Source of the DNA: Polaromonas sp. SP1
GTDB lineage: Bacteria; Pseudomonadota; Gammaproteobacteria; Burkholderiales; Burkholderiaceae_C
Reading direction: 5' to 3'
Assembly (NCBI RefSeq): GCF_003711205.1
Contig: NZ_CP031013.1
Coordinates: 1,116,001 to 1,180,000 of the forward strand
Length of the DNA stretch: 64,000 nucleotides
Positions 37,002 through 46,816 of this stretch are shown here, piece by piece. The translations under genes were made by a program, and so were the position numbers. The stretch's first letter is position 1, and each line of letters starts with the position of its first letter. Below the pieces are notes generated by a model. It was given only the letters and a program-made list of their open reading frames with translations, was not told the DNA's origin and did not search any database.

Positions 37002-37007
37002 GTATTA

Positions 37008-37037
37008 ATTCTAATCATGCACATCCTGTTTTGGCAA
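37008..37037 (-). promoter_or_regulatory. promoter of the candidate small RNA
   Basis: On the minus strand TTGCCA (37037-37032), an 18-bp spacer, TAGAAT (37013-37008). Expected start near 37001. Confidence 0.5.
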
Positions 37038-37140
37038 TGGTTTTCTAAGTAATCTAAGAAACTTTCATGTAAAGCTGGCCATAGCTTGAAGCCGTCAAGC
37101 GCCGCCATGGCCGGCGCCAAATACTTCGAGGTATTCATAA

Positions 37141-38193
<1,053 letters not shown>

Positions 38194-38231
38194 ACCGGCC
38201 AAGCCTTCCACGCCAGGGACCCGACTCCAAC

Positions 38232-38879
38232 ATGAGCGCAGTGGATTGCTTCAAGCACGAGTTTTTGGGCTACCTGAATGGCCTGCCGATCTATCACCCA
38301 CTAGAGAAAGTGACGCTGGAAGACACCGGCCGCGGCTATCGTGAATTTGCGTGCGACGAATCCTCGTTGGTCATAGGAGGGGGTTCAGGCGAGCATCCAG
38401 CGCTCGTGATCCACGGGATTGACTCGCTGGTCGCCAAATACCTGTTGCACGACCTGGACATGTCCGCAGCGCACGATCAACGAAGACCCGCGACACCCTC
38501 TACGGATGCCATCGACAGGCTGGTGGACATCGTTGAGGCCGACAGCCATTCGCTCGTTTTTCATGACTGGACCATGCAGCACCACAGGCGCTTCTGTGAG
38601 CACGCCATGTCGCCGCTGAACCAGACGCCCCTCGGGGAAAAAGAGGCTGCCGAGCAGTGGATAAAACTCTCCCTGGGCGAATTTGTGTACTTCTCCCTTC
38701 CCGAGCTCTGCCCCAGGCTTGGTGAGATGCAGGATCTGGCAGGCCTCTTCAAGGAAGACGGTTGGGAAGCCGGCTATTGGATGGGCAATGTCTCCTGCCC
38801 GCCACCGGGATACAGGCCCAGATCGCAGTTTCAGAATCAGGGATTCTTCGGGTGGGAGTACACGCGTTCAAAACCGTGA
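38232..38879 (+). CDS. hypothetical protein
   Basis: A 215-residue soluble, acidic protein I do not recognise. It has no signal peptide or membrane segment. Features include EYxx-style aromatics near the C-terminus (GFFGWEYTRSKP), WTMQHHRRFCEHA and a central region of charged helices. The frame extends upstream through hemB in a different register, but the protein-like part starts at ATG 38232. It lies 38 bases after hemB on the same strand and may be co-transcribed. Confidence 0.6.
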   Translation: MSAVDCFKHEFLGYLNGLPIYHPLEKVTLEDTGRGYREFACDESSLVIGGGSGEHPALVIHGIDSLVAKYLLHDLDMSAAHDQRRPATPSTDAIDRLVDIVEADSHSLVFHDWTMQHHRRFCEHAMSPLNQTPLGEKEAAEQWIKLSLGEFVYFSLPELCPRLGEMQDLAGLFKEDGWEAGYWMGNVSCPPPGYRPRSQFQNQGFFGWEYTRSKP

Positions 38880-38891
38880 CAATGCACGGCC

Positions 38892-38945
38892 GCTATCAAA
38901 ACAATAGCTATCAGCCCATACAGTACCTGGGCTGGAGGCCAATTT
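38892..38945 (+). repeat. dispersed repeat R1
   Basis: GCTATCAAAACAATAGCTAT, AGCCCATACAGTACCTGGG, CTGGAGGCCAATTTG. This is close to the consensus and lies in the gap before corA. Confidence 0.85.
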
Positions 38946-38978
38946 GATTCATAAATAATGCAGGGCTGAGAAACTTTC

Positions 38979-40094
38979 ATGCGCGTTTTCAACATCACCA
39001 CCGGCGGACAGGGCGTTACCGAAACCGACGCCCTGCCGACCGCGCTGCCCGCCCAGGGTTTTGTATGGGTCGCCTGCGCGCGGCGCGAGTTCGAGGTGCT
39101 GCAGGCGCAGATCCAGGCCAGCCTGCAGTTGCTGTGCGGCACCCAGCTGGTCGACCTGCATGTGGCCGATTTGCTGAACAACCAGCTGCCTTCGCACTAC
39201 GACTACACCTCGCAGTACGACATCATGGTGTTTCGCCGCCTGGCCGCCGGCCAGACCGAAACCGACCTCAGCACACCCGGCGAGCCGCTGCACGAGCGCA
39301 TGAAACGCAGCGGCCCGCCGGTGCTCAAACGCATCGACACCAGCCCGGTCGGCTTTGCCGTGTTCGACCAGCTGCTGCTGACCGTGCACCCGACCGACTG
39401 CGCCGTGCGCGACGCCTATGCGGCCCGGCTGCTCAACGCGACGACGGCGGAGTCGCGCTCCAGCGGCGTCAAGCTGCCCACCAGCCCCGCCGACATGATG
39501 CTGCGCATCGTCAACCAGATGGTGGACGGCTACCTGGAGCTGCGGCGCGAGCTCACGCGCCAGCTGGACCACTGGCAGTCCGAGCTGCTCAAGCCCGGCA
39601 CGCGGTTTACCAACTGGAGCTCGGTGCTCGACGCACGGCTGGCCATGCACCACCTCGACGAGATCTGCGAAGACCAGCGCTCGGCCGTGCAGGACTGGGT
39701 CGATTCCATCGAAACCTGGCCCGAGAGCGCAACGCCGGCGGCGATGCGCGAGCGCGAGCTGCTCAAGGTGCGCTCACGCGATGTGCTCGAGCACATCGAA
39801 CGTGTGGTGCACCACGTGCGCCGCATGGAGCAAAGCGCCGAAACCGCGGTGCAGATGCATTTTTCGGCGCAGAGCAACCGCACCAACGACATCATGCGCA
39901 CGCTGACGGCACTCACCGCCATCTTCCTGCCGCTGAACCTGATCACCGGCTTCTTCGGCATGAACTTCGAGTTCATGCCCTTTATCCACACGCCCACCGG
40001 CTTCTGGCTGACCTTCGGGTTCATGATCCTGCTCGTCGTGGTGGTGGTCACGGTGTTCTGGCGCAAGCAATACCTGGCCCGGACCCGGCGTTAA
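38979..40094 (+). CDS. corA: CorA-family magnesium/cobalt transporter
   Basis: A 371-residue inner-membrane channel for divalent cations. The long N-terminal cytosolic domain is followed by two C-terminal membrane helices with the selectivity motif GMN in TGFFGMNFEFMP. The N-terminus (MRVFNITTGGQGVTETDALP) is typical of betaproteobacterial members. It acts as a pentamer and is a single-gene unit. Confidence 0.93.
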   Translation: MRVFNITTGGQGVTETDALPTALPAQGFVWVACARREFEVLQAQIQASLQLLCGTQLVDLHVADLLNNQLPSHYDYTSQYDIMVFRRLAAGQTETDLSTPGEPLHERMKRSGPPVLKRIDTSPVGFAVFDQLLLTVHPTDCAVRDAYAARLLNATTAESRSSGVKLPTSPADMMLRIVNQMVDGYLELRRELTRQLDHWQSELLKPGTRFTNWSSVLDARLAMHHLDEICEDQRSAVQDWVDSIETWPESATPAAMRERELLKVRSRDVLEHIERVVHHVRRMEQSAETAVQMHFSAQSNRTNDIMRTLTALTAIFLPLNLITGFFGMNFEFMPFIHTPTGFWLTFGFMILLVVVVVTVFWRKQYLARTRR

Positions 40095-40143
40095 GTTCAC
40101 GCACCCGTTGTCTGTCGCTCCTCATCGCCAGCAGGAAACACCC

Positions 40144-40722
40144 ATGACCCCAGCCCTCATCCGTTTCTTTCCCGTGTTGCTCATCGCCGCAGCCGCGCTG
40201 CTGGCCGGCTGCGAAAGCCTCAGCCCCGCCGAATGCGCCACCGCCGACTGGCGCCAGCTGGGCATCCAGGACGGCAGCCGCGGCCGCAGTGACCGCGCGG
40301 CCGACTACTACGAGTCCTGCGCCAAGGCCGGCATCCCGGTCAACGTGGCCGTCTACCGCCAGGGCCGCGACCAGGGCCTGGTGAGCTATTGCCAGCCGGC
40401 CAACGCCCTGAATGAAGGCCTGGCGGGCAACAGCTACGAAGGCGTGTGCCCCGCGCCCATGGACCAGAACTTCCGCAACATCCACGGCATCGCCTGGCGT
40501 GAGCAGGACGCCCGCAAGACGCTGGCGCGGCTGCAGAACGAGCAGGACCGCATGCAGTCCGAGCTGCGCGATTCGAAAACCGCCGAAGACCGCAAACGCA
40601 CCCTGCGCGAGCAACTCTCGCGCTCGGACCGCCGCATCGAAGACGCCCGCCTCGCCCTGCGTGACGCCAGCTACCAGCTGGACCGCCTGCGCAGCGACAT
40701 GCACCAGCGCGGCCAGTACTGA
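40144..40722 (+). CDS. DUF2799 lipoprotein
   Basis: A 192-residue outer-membrane lipoprotein candidate. The lipobox ends in LLAGC (Cys24), and the DUF2799 body (WRQLGIQDGSRGRSDRAADYYESCAKAGI, split) is followed by a long coiled coil (DARKTLARLQNEQDRMQSE to the end). ATG 40144 gives the signal peptide directly; an ATG 36 bases upstream is less likely. It is followed after eight bases by a DUF72 gene. Confidence 0.82.
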   Translation: MTPALIRFFPVLLIAAAALLAGCESLSPAECATADWRQLGIQDGSRGRSDRAADYYESCAKAGIPVNVAVYRQGRDQGLVSYCQPANALNEGLAGNSYEGVCPAPMDQNFRNIHGIAWREQDARKTLARLQNEQDRMQSELRDSKTAEDRKRTLREQLSRSDRRIEDARLALRDASYQLDRLRSDMHQRGQY

Positions 40723-40730
40723 CCCCTGCC

Positions 40731-41483
40731 ATGCCGCCTGCCCACGGAGATCTGTCAAACGTGCGGGTGGGCTGTGCGGGCTGGAGCCTGCCGCGCGAAA
40801 CCTGGCCGGAGTTTCCCGAAGCCGGCAGCCACCTTGAGCGCTATGCCGCGCGTTTGAATGCGGCCGAAATCAACTCGTCGTTTTACCGCCCGCACCAGCC
40901 CGCCACCTATGCGCGCTGGGCCGCCAGCGTGCCGGACGGTTTCCGCTTCAGCGTCAAGCTGCCCAAAACCATCACGCACGAAAAGCGCCTGCGCGATTGC
41001 GAAAACCTGCTGGACGATTTTTTGCCGCAAGTCACCAGCCTCGGTGAAAAGCTCGGCTGCCTGCTGGTGCAACTGCCGCCCAGCCTGGCGTTTGATGCGG
41101 CCGCCGTGCGGGCGTTCTTCGATGCGTTGCGCGAGCGGCATGCCGGCGCCATCGCGATTGAACCGCGCCATGCCAGCTGGTTCACGCCGGCGGCCGACGC
41201 GTTGCTGCAAGCTGCGGGCGTGGGCCGCGTGCTGGCCGACCCGGTGATGTTTGACGCAGGCCGTGCACCCGGCGGCGATCCGGGCCTGGTCTACGTGCGC
41301 CTGCACGGCTCGCCGCGCATGTATTACTCGGCGTATGCGCCGGCCGTGCTGGATGCGCTGATTGTCCGGCTCAAGCTTGCGGCGGCGTCTGACGCTTCGC
41401 TCTGGTGCATCTTTGACAATACAGCCAGCGGCGCCGCGGTGCCCGATGCGCTGTACCTGGCGCGCGGGCTGGCCCGGCGCTGA
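40731..41483 (+). CDS. DUF72 family protein (YecE-like)
   Basis: A 250-residue TIM-barrel-like protein of the DUF72/YecE family. VRVGCAGWSLPRETWPEFP at the start, the block INSSFYRPHQPATYARWA, and YVRLHGSPRMYYSAYAP are conserved. The catalytic role is not established; some members have been linked to DNA repair endonucleases by fold. Co-directional with the lipoprotein gene just before it. Confidence 0.88.
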   Translation: MPPAHGDLSNVRVGCAGWSLPRETWPEFPEAGSHLERYAARLNAAEINSSFYRPHQPATYARWAASVPDGFRFSVKLPKTITHEKRLRDCENLLDDFLPQVTSLGEKLGCLLVQLPPSLAFDAAAVRAFFDALRERHAGAIAIEPRHASWFTPAADALLQAAGVGRVLADPVMFDAGRAPGGDPGLVYVRLHGSPRMYYSAYAPAVLDALIVRLKLAAASDASLWCIFDNTASGAAVPDALYLARGLARR

Positions 41484-41515
41484 TCCCGGCGGCCACGCCG
41501 CCCGAAAGGATGCCC

Positions 41516-42073
41516 ATGACCCCACACTCCGGCGCTAAATCCGCGACCTGCGCCGACGACCTGACGCGCGAAAACGTGCAGTCCATGCGGCGCGTGGAAG
41601 AAGCCGCACTGGCCAACCGCAGCCGCGCCGACCGCATGGCCGCCTTTATCGCCACCTTCTGCGGCTCCATGCCGTTTGTGTGGCTGCACGTACTCGCCTT
41701 CGCCTTGTGGATAGGGCTCAACTCGTGGCCGGGACTGAAGCACTGGGACCCGTATCCCTTTACCTTCCTCACGCTGGTGGTGTCGCTTGAAGCGATCTTT
41801 CTCTCGTCCTTCATTTTGATCAGCCAGAACTACGAACTGCGCATCAGCGACAGGCGCAACCAGCTGGATTTGCAGATCAACCTGCTGACCGAGCAGGAGA
41901 ACACCAAGATGATCCAGATGCTCGAACGCATCGCCAAAAAAGTCGGCGCCGACGTCGCCGACCCGGATGTCCGCATCCTCAAAGAAAGCACCGACCCGGA
42001 AAAGTTGATCGCCCAGATCGAGCAGGCGCAGCGCGACAACCCGCCGGCGGCGGACGCCGCGGCGAAGGGTTAG
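41516..42073 (+). CDS. DUF1003 membrane protein
   Basis: A 185-residue inner-membrane protein with two hydrophobic helices (FVWLHVLAFALWIGL and FLTLVVSLEAIFLSSFILISQ) and a cytosolic coiled-coil tail. The block SMPFVWLHVLAFALWIGLN is typical of DUF1003. ATG 41516 is preferred to ATG 41510 because GAAAGGA is then correctly spaced. Function unknown. It converges with the GST gene. Confidence 0.87.
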   Translation: MTPHSGAKSATCADDLTRENVQSMRRVEEAALANRSRADRMAAFIATFCGSMPFVWLHVLAFALWIGLNSWPGLKHWDPYPFTFLTLVVSLEAIFLSSFILISQNYELRISDRRNQLDLQINLLTEQENTKMIQMLERIAKKVGADVADPDVRILKESTDPEKLIAQIEQAQRDNPPAADAAAKG

Positions 42074-42077
42074 AAAC

Positions 42078-42743
42078 TCACACCCAAGGCTGGGCCAGAC
42101 CTTCTTCGTTGAAAGCCTTGATCACCGCGGGCCGCGCCAGTGCCCGTTGCAGGTAAGGCCCCAGGTGCGCACGGTCGCGCGCGGGTTTGGACGCGAAGTT
42201 GCGCGTCCACCGGCACAGCGTCAGCGCGTAGATGTCCACCGCCGAATACTTCGCGCCCAGCAGCCAGGGCTGCGCATGCGTTTTTTCCAGCCTTGCCAGT
42301 TCGGCGTCCAGCTGGTCCAGCATCAAGCCGACCTTGGTTTCGGCGTGCGACTTCAACTCGGCCACACCGGCGTCGTTGCCGGGGTTCATCCAGCGGTCGG
42401 TGTAGAAATAAATAATCAGCGTCGACTGCATGGTGTTGGTCAACCAGATCAGCCATTTGTAGAAATGCGCGCGCTCCGTGCTGCCGACGGCCGGGGCCAA
42501 ACCAGCTTCAGGATGCGTGTCGCACAAATGCAGACAGATCGCCGCGGTTTCATACAGCACCAGATCGCCGTCGACCAGCGTCGGGATCAGGCCGTTGGGA
42601 TTGAGCTTGCGATAAGCCTCGGAGCGATGCGCACCTGTGCTGGTGTCGACCAGGATTTTTTCAAACGGCACGCCCAGTTCCTGCAGCAGGATATGGGGTG
42701 CCATGGCGGCGGAACTGGGGGAAAAATGCAGTTGGTATGTCAT
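42078..42743 (-). CDS. glutathione S-transferase
   Basis: A 221-residue GST. The N-terminal thioredoxin-like domain has the catalytic Ser region (HFSPSSAAMAPHILLQELGVPFE) and the cis-Pro block GLIPTLVDG; the C-terminal helical domain is normal. It conjugates glutathione to electrophiles. It is the last of four same-strand genes that look like a detoxification or aromatic-acid set. Confidence 0.92.
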   Translation of the reverse strand: MTYQLHFSPSSAAMAPHILLQELGVPFEKILVDTSTGAHRSEAYRKLNPNGLIPTLVDGDLVLYETAAICLHLCDTHPEAGLAPAVGSTERAHFYKWLIWLTNTMQSTLIIYFYTDRWMNPGNDAGVAELKSHAETKVGLMLDQLDAELARLEKTHAQPWLLGAKYSAVDIYALTLCRWTRNFASKPARDRAHLGPYLQRALARPAVIKAFNEEGLAQPWV

Positions 42744-42745
42744 AT

Positions 42746-42838
42746 GCCCCCACGCTTTTCACTTCGTGTAATGCGCTGCCCCCCGAGGGGGCCGCCCGCC
42801 TGCGGTCTGGCAAAGCCAGTCCCGCGGCTCATGCTGGG
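42746..42838 (+). repeat. dispersed GC-rich repeat R2
   Basis: GCCCCCACGC, TTCACTTCGTGTAATGCGCT, CCCCCCGAGGGGG, CTGGCAAAGCCAG, CCGCGGCTCATGCTGG. It lies between the GST and amidohydrolase genes. Confidence 0.8.
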
Positions 42839-42888
42839 TTGAAGAGTCTCGTCGTCGTTCATATCGATGCCATCCTATTCGCGAATAG

Positions 42889-43812
42889 TTATTTTTCGGC
42901 GAGTCCAAAGATGCCCGCCGCATTGCCCCAGGCGATTTTGCGGGCTACATCGGCGGGCAAATCTCCCAGCCAGCCGCGGTAACCCTTCATCAGCTCGTCG
43001 TAGTATTGCCAGCGCTGGTTGACCCAGGTGTCGGAGCCGATCATGAAGCGGCCGGGGTACTTGAGGATCAGCGTGCGCCATTCGGGGCACAGCCTGCCGC
43101 CTTCACAGGTCAGGCCCGGCCGATACGACAGCTCGCCCATCAGCTGCGGGTATTTGCCCAGCAGCGCATCGACACGCGCCACGGGCGCGCCGCCTATGCC
43201 GGTGTGCGCCCAGATGAGGCGCACGTCGGGCGCGTGGGCCATCAGCAGGTCGATCGCCGTGTCGTCGACATGCGAGAGCACGGCGAGCCTGTTCTTTGCC
43301 GCGAACTGCATCAGCTTTTTGGCGACCGGGCCGTTGGCGTTGGCGCTGTCGTAGAGGTGGAATTCGCCGATGCCTTTGTACGGCCCGGCCTGGTCGCCGG
43401 TGACGCCGCGGGCAAACTCGGTTTGCACCATCTCGTAAATCGTCTCGTCCCGAAACCAGTTGTCGTAGTCGGCGCGGTTGCGGTACAGGCGGATAAAGGG
43501 CACCACGGTGACGCCGGCCTGCCGGGTTTCGGGCATGGCGGCGAGCGATTTGGTGCCGTCGTTGGGCCGGGAGTTGGCGACGATGGCTTTGACGCCGTTG
43601 CGTTTCATGCGCGCCAAAACATCCGCCGGCGTGTGGGGTCCGCTGTTCCCGTTCCACGCCTCTTCGTTGTAATGCAGGTGCGTGTCGAACAGCGGGCCGA
43701 CGTAGTCGGCCGCCAGGCTTGGCGCGGCGCTTGCTATCAAAACAATAGCTACAAGCCCATGCCCCACCTTGGCTAGAGGCCTAAAACGATTGAAACCCGG
43801 CGCGCCGCGCAT
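42889..43812 (-). CDS. exported amidohydrolase-2 family metal-dependent hydrolase
   Basis: A 307-residue TIM-barrel hydrolase. The metal motif [11 protein letters not shown] is at about 42-52, with AHTGIGGAP and [11 protein letters not shown] later. It should hydrolyse or decarboxylate a cyclic or aromatic acid; the substrate is unknown. The signal peptide is unusual: residues 9-27 ([19 protein letters not shown]) are encoded by an antisense R1 repeat, and the mature protein starts near SLA-ADYVG. It begins two bases after the dienelactone hydrolase stop. Confidence 0.82.
   Translation of the reverse strand: MRGAPGFNRFRPLAKVGHGLVAIVLIASAAPSLAADYVGPLFDTHLHYNEEAWNGNSGPHTPADVLARMKRNGVKAIVANSRPNDGTKSLAAMPETRQAGVTVVPFIRLYRNRADYDNWFRDETIYEMVQTEFARGVTGDQAGPYKGIGEFHLYDSANANGPVAKKLMQFAAKNRLAVLSHVDDTAIDLLMAHAPDVRLIWAHTGIGGAPVARVDALLGKYPQLMGELSYRPGLTCEGGRLCPEWRTLILKYPGRFMIGSDTWVNQRWQYYDELMKGYRGWLGDLPADVARKIAWGNAAGIFGLAEK
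43733..43786 (+). repeat. dispersed repeat R1, coding for a signal peptide
   Basis: GCTATCAAAACAATAGCTAC, AGCCCATGCCCCACCTTGG, CTAGAGGCCTAAAA. It is read antisense as part of the amidohydrolase leader. Confidence 0.85.
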
Positions 43813-43814
43813 GA

Positions 43815-44504
43815 TCAGGCCAGCTTGTCCGCAAAGAACGCCAGCGAGCGCTCACGCGCCAGTTTGGCGGCGGCTTCGTCATACGCGCCGCGCTGGTCAC
43901 AATTAAAGCCGTGGTCGGCCGGGTAAATATGGGTCTCGACTTCCGGGTGCGCCTTGATAAAAGCGTGGATGGTGTCCAGGGGAATCGAATGGTCGCGATC
44001 GCTGAAGTGGGCCAGCACCGGGCATTGCGGTTGCAGGGCGATCTCGGCCGGGGCCGTCATGCCGCCGCCGTAGTAAGGCACCGCCGCGCTCAGGCCCTTG
44101 AGCAGGCACGCCGCGCGCCACGCCAGAAAACCGCCCCAGCAAAAGCCGATGATGCCGACCTTGCCGCCGCCGGTTTTGGCCGCGTAATCAATGGCGGCCT
44201 GGATGTCCGTCAGCACGCCCGGCGCGGGCAGCCCGTTGACGGCAGCCTTCAATGCGATGCCCTCTTTGATCGTGGCGTCGTCGTAGCCCATGTCAACGCC
44301 GGGTTTGACGCGGTGAAACGTCGCCGGCGCCACCGCCAGGTAACCCTGGGCGGCAAAGCGGTCCGTGACAGCCTGGATGTGCGAGTTGACGCCAAAAATT
44401 TCCTGCAAAACCACAACAGCAGCCTTGGGTTTGCCCGCTGGCTCGGCGACGTAGGCCGGAAACACAAAGCCGTCAGCGGCCTTCAGATCGATGAATTTAC
44501 CCAC
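43815..44504 (-). CDS. dienelactone hydrolase family protein
   Basis: A 229-residue hydrolase. The catalytic triad is complete: Cys122 in [10 protein letters not shown], Asp171 in FSDRDHSIP, His198 in PADHGFNCD, with Glu35 in LQEIFG. It hydrolyses dienelactone-like esters. Same-strand and nearly overlapping with the amidohydrolase, and 59 bases after the DsbA-like isomerase, suggesting one operon. Confidence 0.93.
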   Translation of the reverse strand: MGKFIDLKAADGFVFPAYVAEPAGKPKAAVVVLQEIFGVNSHIQAVTDRFAAQGYLAVAPATFHRVKPGVDMGYDDATIKEGIALKAAVNGLPAPGVLTDIQAAIDYAAKTGGGKVGIIGFCWGGFLAWRAACLLKGLSAAVPYYGGGMTAPAEIALQPQCPVLAHFSDRDHSIPLDTIHAFIKAHPEVETHIYPADHGFNCDQRGAYDEAAAKLARERSLAFFADKLA

Positions 44505-44563
44505 GGTGCAATCTCCTTGGTTTCAATAAAAGTGTCAAAAAATCGGTCGGCTTATGAACGGGC

Positions 44564-45178
44564 TCAAGGGTTGGCTTTGGCGGCCAGCGCGCGCTCCACA
44601 AAATCAAGCCGGTCCTGGCCCCAGAACAGTTCGCCTTCGATGACATAACTGGGCGCGCCGAACACGCCGGCGTCAATCGCCTGCTGGGTGTTGGCTTCAT
44701 AGCGCTCCTGCACGGCCTGGCTGAAGGACTGCTCCAGCCGCTCGGCAGGCAGGCCGCATTCGGCGAGCAGTTCAGCCAGCACTTTTTCGTCGGCGATGTG
44801 GCGCTCACGCACCCACACGGCGCTGAAGATCGCCCCGCCGATTTTCATCGCGGCTTCTGCGCCGTCATGCTGGTCGACCGCGATGATGAGGCGCGACGCA
44901 TCGTCGCCCGAGACGGGGAAAAATTTGGGCTTGAGGTTCAGCGGCGCATGCAGAAAGTCGGAAAAACGCTGCAGCTCCAGCAGCCGGTAGGCCTGGCGCT
45001 GCGGCGCCCGCTGGCCCAGCGGCAGCCCGCCCGAGATCGGGAAGACCTTGCCGCCCAGGTCAATGGGCAGCACCCGTACGGTGGCGCCGGCCGCGCGTGC
45101 GATCTGCGCAAAGCGCTCGTGGCCCAGGTAGGTCCAGGGGCTTTGCGGGGTGAAGTAGTAGTCGACGGTGGTGCTCAA
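44564..45178 (-). CDS. 2-hydroxychromene-2-carboxylate isomerase / DsbA-like
   Basis: A 204-residue kappa-class-GST-like protein. The active-site region DYYFTPQSPWTYLGHERF has Ser in place of a redox Cys, as in HCCA isomerases, which act on naphthalene breakdown products. GAPSYVIEGELFWGQDRLDFVERAL is the C-terminal signature (split). It begins the GST/amidohydrolase/dienelactone hydrolase set, consistent with aromatic compound handling. Confidence 0.88.
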   Translation of the reverse strand: MSTTVDYYFTPQSPWTYLGHERFAQIARAAGATVRVLPIDLGGKVFPISGGLPLGQRAPQRQAYRLLELQRFSDFLHAPLNLKPKFFPVSGDDASRLIIAVDQHDGAEAAMKIGGAIFSAVWVRERHIADEKVLAELLAECGLPAERLEQSFSQAVQERYEANTQQAIDAGVFGAPSYVIEGELFWGQDRLDFVERALAAKANP

Positions 45179-45315
45179 GATGGTCTCCTCCAGGTTGGCT
45201 GGATGGTTGGGTTCGCGCAGGCGAATACGGTATGGGGATGATGCAGCTTAAGGTACATTGATCCGCCCAAGGCTTGTTTTTACCCGGGATTGCCATTCCC
45301 TGCAGGAGGTGCGGT

Positions 45316-46062
45316 TTGTCAAAAGTTGTTCTGATCACCGGCGGCTCACGCGGCATTGGCGCCGCCTCGGCCCTGCTGGCGGCACGCCAGGGCTGGGCGG
45401 TGGCCGTCAACTACACCCGCAACTCGCTGGCCGCCGACGAGGTGGTGCGGCAAATCCGCCAGGCCGGCGGCCAGGCCATCACGGTGCAGGCCGATGTGGC
45501 CGACGAGGCGCAGGTGCTGGCCATGTTTGAAAAGGTCGACGCCAAGCTCGGCCGCCTGGACGGCCTGGTCAACAACGCCGGTGTGGTGGACCGCACCACC
45601 CGCGTCGACGCCCTGACGCTGGAGCGGCTGCGGCGCATGTTCGAGATCAATGTGTTTGGCTCTTTTCTCTGCGCGCGCGAGGCCGTCAAGCGCATGAGCA
45701 CCCGCTACGGCGGCACGGGCGGCGCCATCGTCAATGTCTCCAGCGCCGCGGCGCGGCTGGGCGCGCCCGGCCAGTATGTGGACTACGCGGCGGCCAAGGG
45801 CGCCATCGACACCTTCACCATCGGCCTGGCCAAGGAAGTCGCCGCTGAAGGCATTCGTGTGAACGCGGTGCGGCCCGGCATCATTGACACCGACATCCAC
45901 GCCTCGGGCGGCCTGCCCGACCGGGCGCGCGACCTGGCGCCGCAAGTGCCGATGCAGCGGGCCGGCACGGCAGAAGAAGTTGCTGAATCGATTGTCTGGC
46001 TGCTGGGGGACAATGCGGGCTACACAACAGCGGCATTGATTGACGTCGCGGGAGGAAGGTAG
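45316..46062 (+). CDS. short-chain dehydrogenase/reductase, TTG start
   Basis: A 248-residue Rossmann-fold oxidoreductase. TGGSRGIG, NNAG, NVSSAAA, and YAAAK (YxxxK) are all present. It probably reduces a ketone or oxidises an alcohol with NAD(P). TTG 45316 is chosen because a full AGGAGG (45304-45309) lies six bases before it; an in-frame ATG at 45274 would put the site inside the gene. Divergent from the isomerase gene. Confidence 0.9.
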   Translation: MSKVVLITGGSRGIGAASALLAARQGWAVAVNYTRNSLAADEVVRQIRQAGGQAITVQADVADEAQVLAMFEKVDAKLGRLDGLVNNAGVVDRTTRVDALTLERLRRMFEINVFGSFLCAREAVKRMSTRYGGTGGAIVNVSSAAARLGAPGQYVDYAAAKGAIDTFTIGLAKEVAAEGIRVNAVRPGIIDTDIHASGGLPDRARDLAPQVPMQRAGTAEEVAESIVWLLGDNAGYTTAALIDVAGGR

Positions 46063-46063
46063 T

Positions 46064-46156
46064 GCCCCCACGCTCCCCCACTGCGTGTGGGTCGCTGCCC
46101 CCCGAGGGGGCCGCCCGCCTGCGGTCTGGCAAAGCCAGTCCCGCGGCTCATGCTGG
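46064..46156 (+). repeat. dispersed GC-rich repeat R2
   Basis: CCCCACGCTCCCCCACTGCG, CCCCCCGAGGGGG, CTGGCAAAGCCAG, CCGCGGCTCATGCTGG. It starts right after the SDR stop codon and nearly matches the copies at 36618 and 42746. Confidence 0.8.
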
Positions 46157-46183
46157 AATTGGGCTCAACTTTAGGGAAGAACG

Positions 46184-46816
46184 ATGGACTTCAAACCGCT
46201 AATCACCTTATTGGCCATCGTCAACCCGCTGGCCATCGTGCCGTTTTTCATCCACTACACGCAGGGCTTTTCCGACGAGCAGCGCCGCCGCACCATCCTG
46301 GTCGCGTCCTTCGCGGCCTTTGTGGTCATTGCCATCAGCGCGCTGCTGGGGCTGGAGATCCTCGACTTCTTCGGCATCTCGCTGGCGAGCTTCCAGGTCG
46401 GCGGCGGCATGCTGCTGCTGATCAGCTCGATGAACATGCTGAACGCGCAGCCGGCCGAAGCCAAGCCGCTGACCAACGAAATGGAGGACGGCGCCGAAAA
46501 GGCCGCGCGCGGCGCCAGCATCGCCGTGGTGCCGCTCACCATCCCGCTGCTGACCGGCCCGGCCACCATGTCGACCGTGGTGATTTACGCCGAGAAAGCG
46601 CAGACCGCCTTGCAGGTCGCTGCTCTCGTCGGCTACGGCATCGTGATTGCGCTGGTGACGGCCATCAGCTTTTCGCTGGCCGAGCCGATTGCCCGCGTGC
46701 TGGGCAAGACCGGCATCAATGTGATGACGCGTTTGATGGGCCTGATCCTCGCCGCGCTGGCGGTTGAAGTGATGGCCGGCGGGCTCGGAAAGCTTTTCCC
46801 CATCCTGCGCAGCTGA
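46184..46816 (+). CDS. MarC family membrane protein
   Basis: A 210-residue protein with six membrane helices. LLAIVNPLAIVPFFIHYTQGFS and IPLLTGPATMSTVVIYAEKA are MarC family blocks. The function is not established. Its stop overlaps the creB start (TGATG), so it belongs to the creBC operon. Confidence 0.9.
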   Translation: MDFKPLITLLAIVNPLAIVPFFIHYTQGFSDEQRRRTILVASFAAFVVIAISALLGLEILDFFGISLASFQVGGGMLLLISSMNMLNAQPAEAKPLTNEMEDGAEKAARGASIAVVPLTIPLLTGPATMSTVVIYAEKAQTALQVAALVGYGIVIALVTAISFSLAEPIARVLGKTGINVMTRLMGLILAALAVEVMAGGLGKLFPILRS

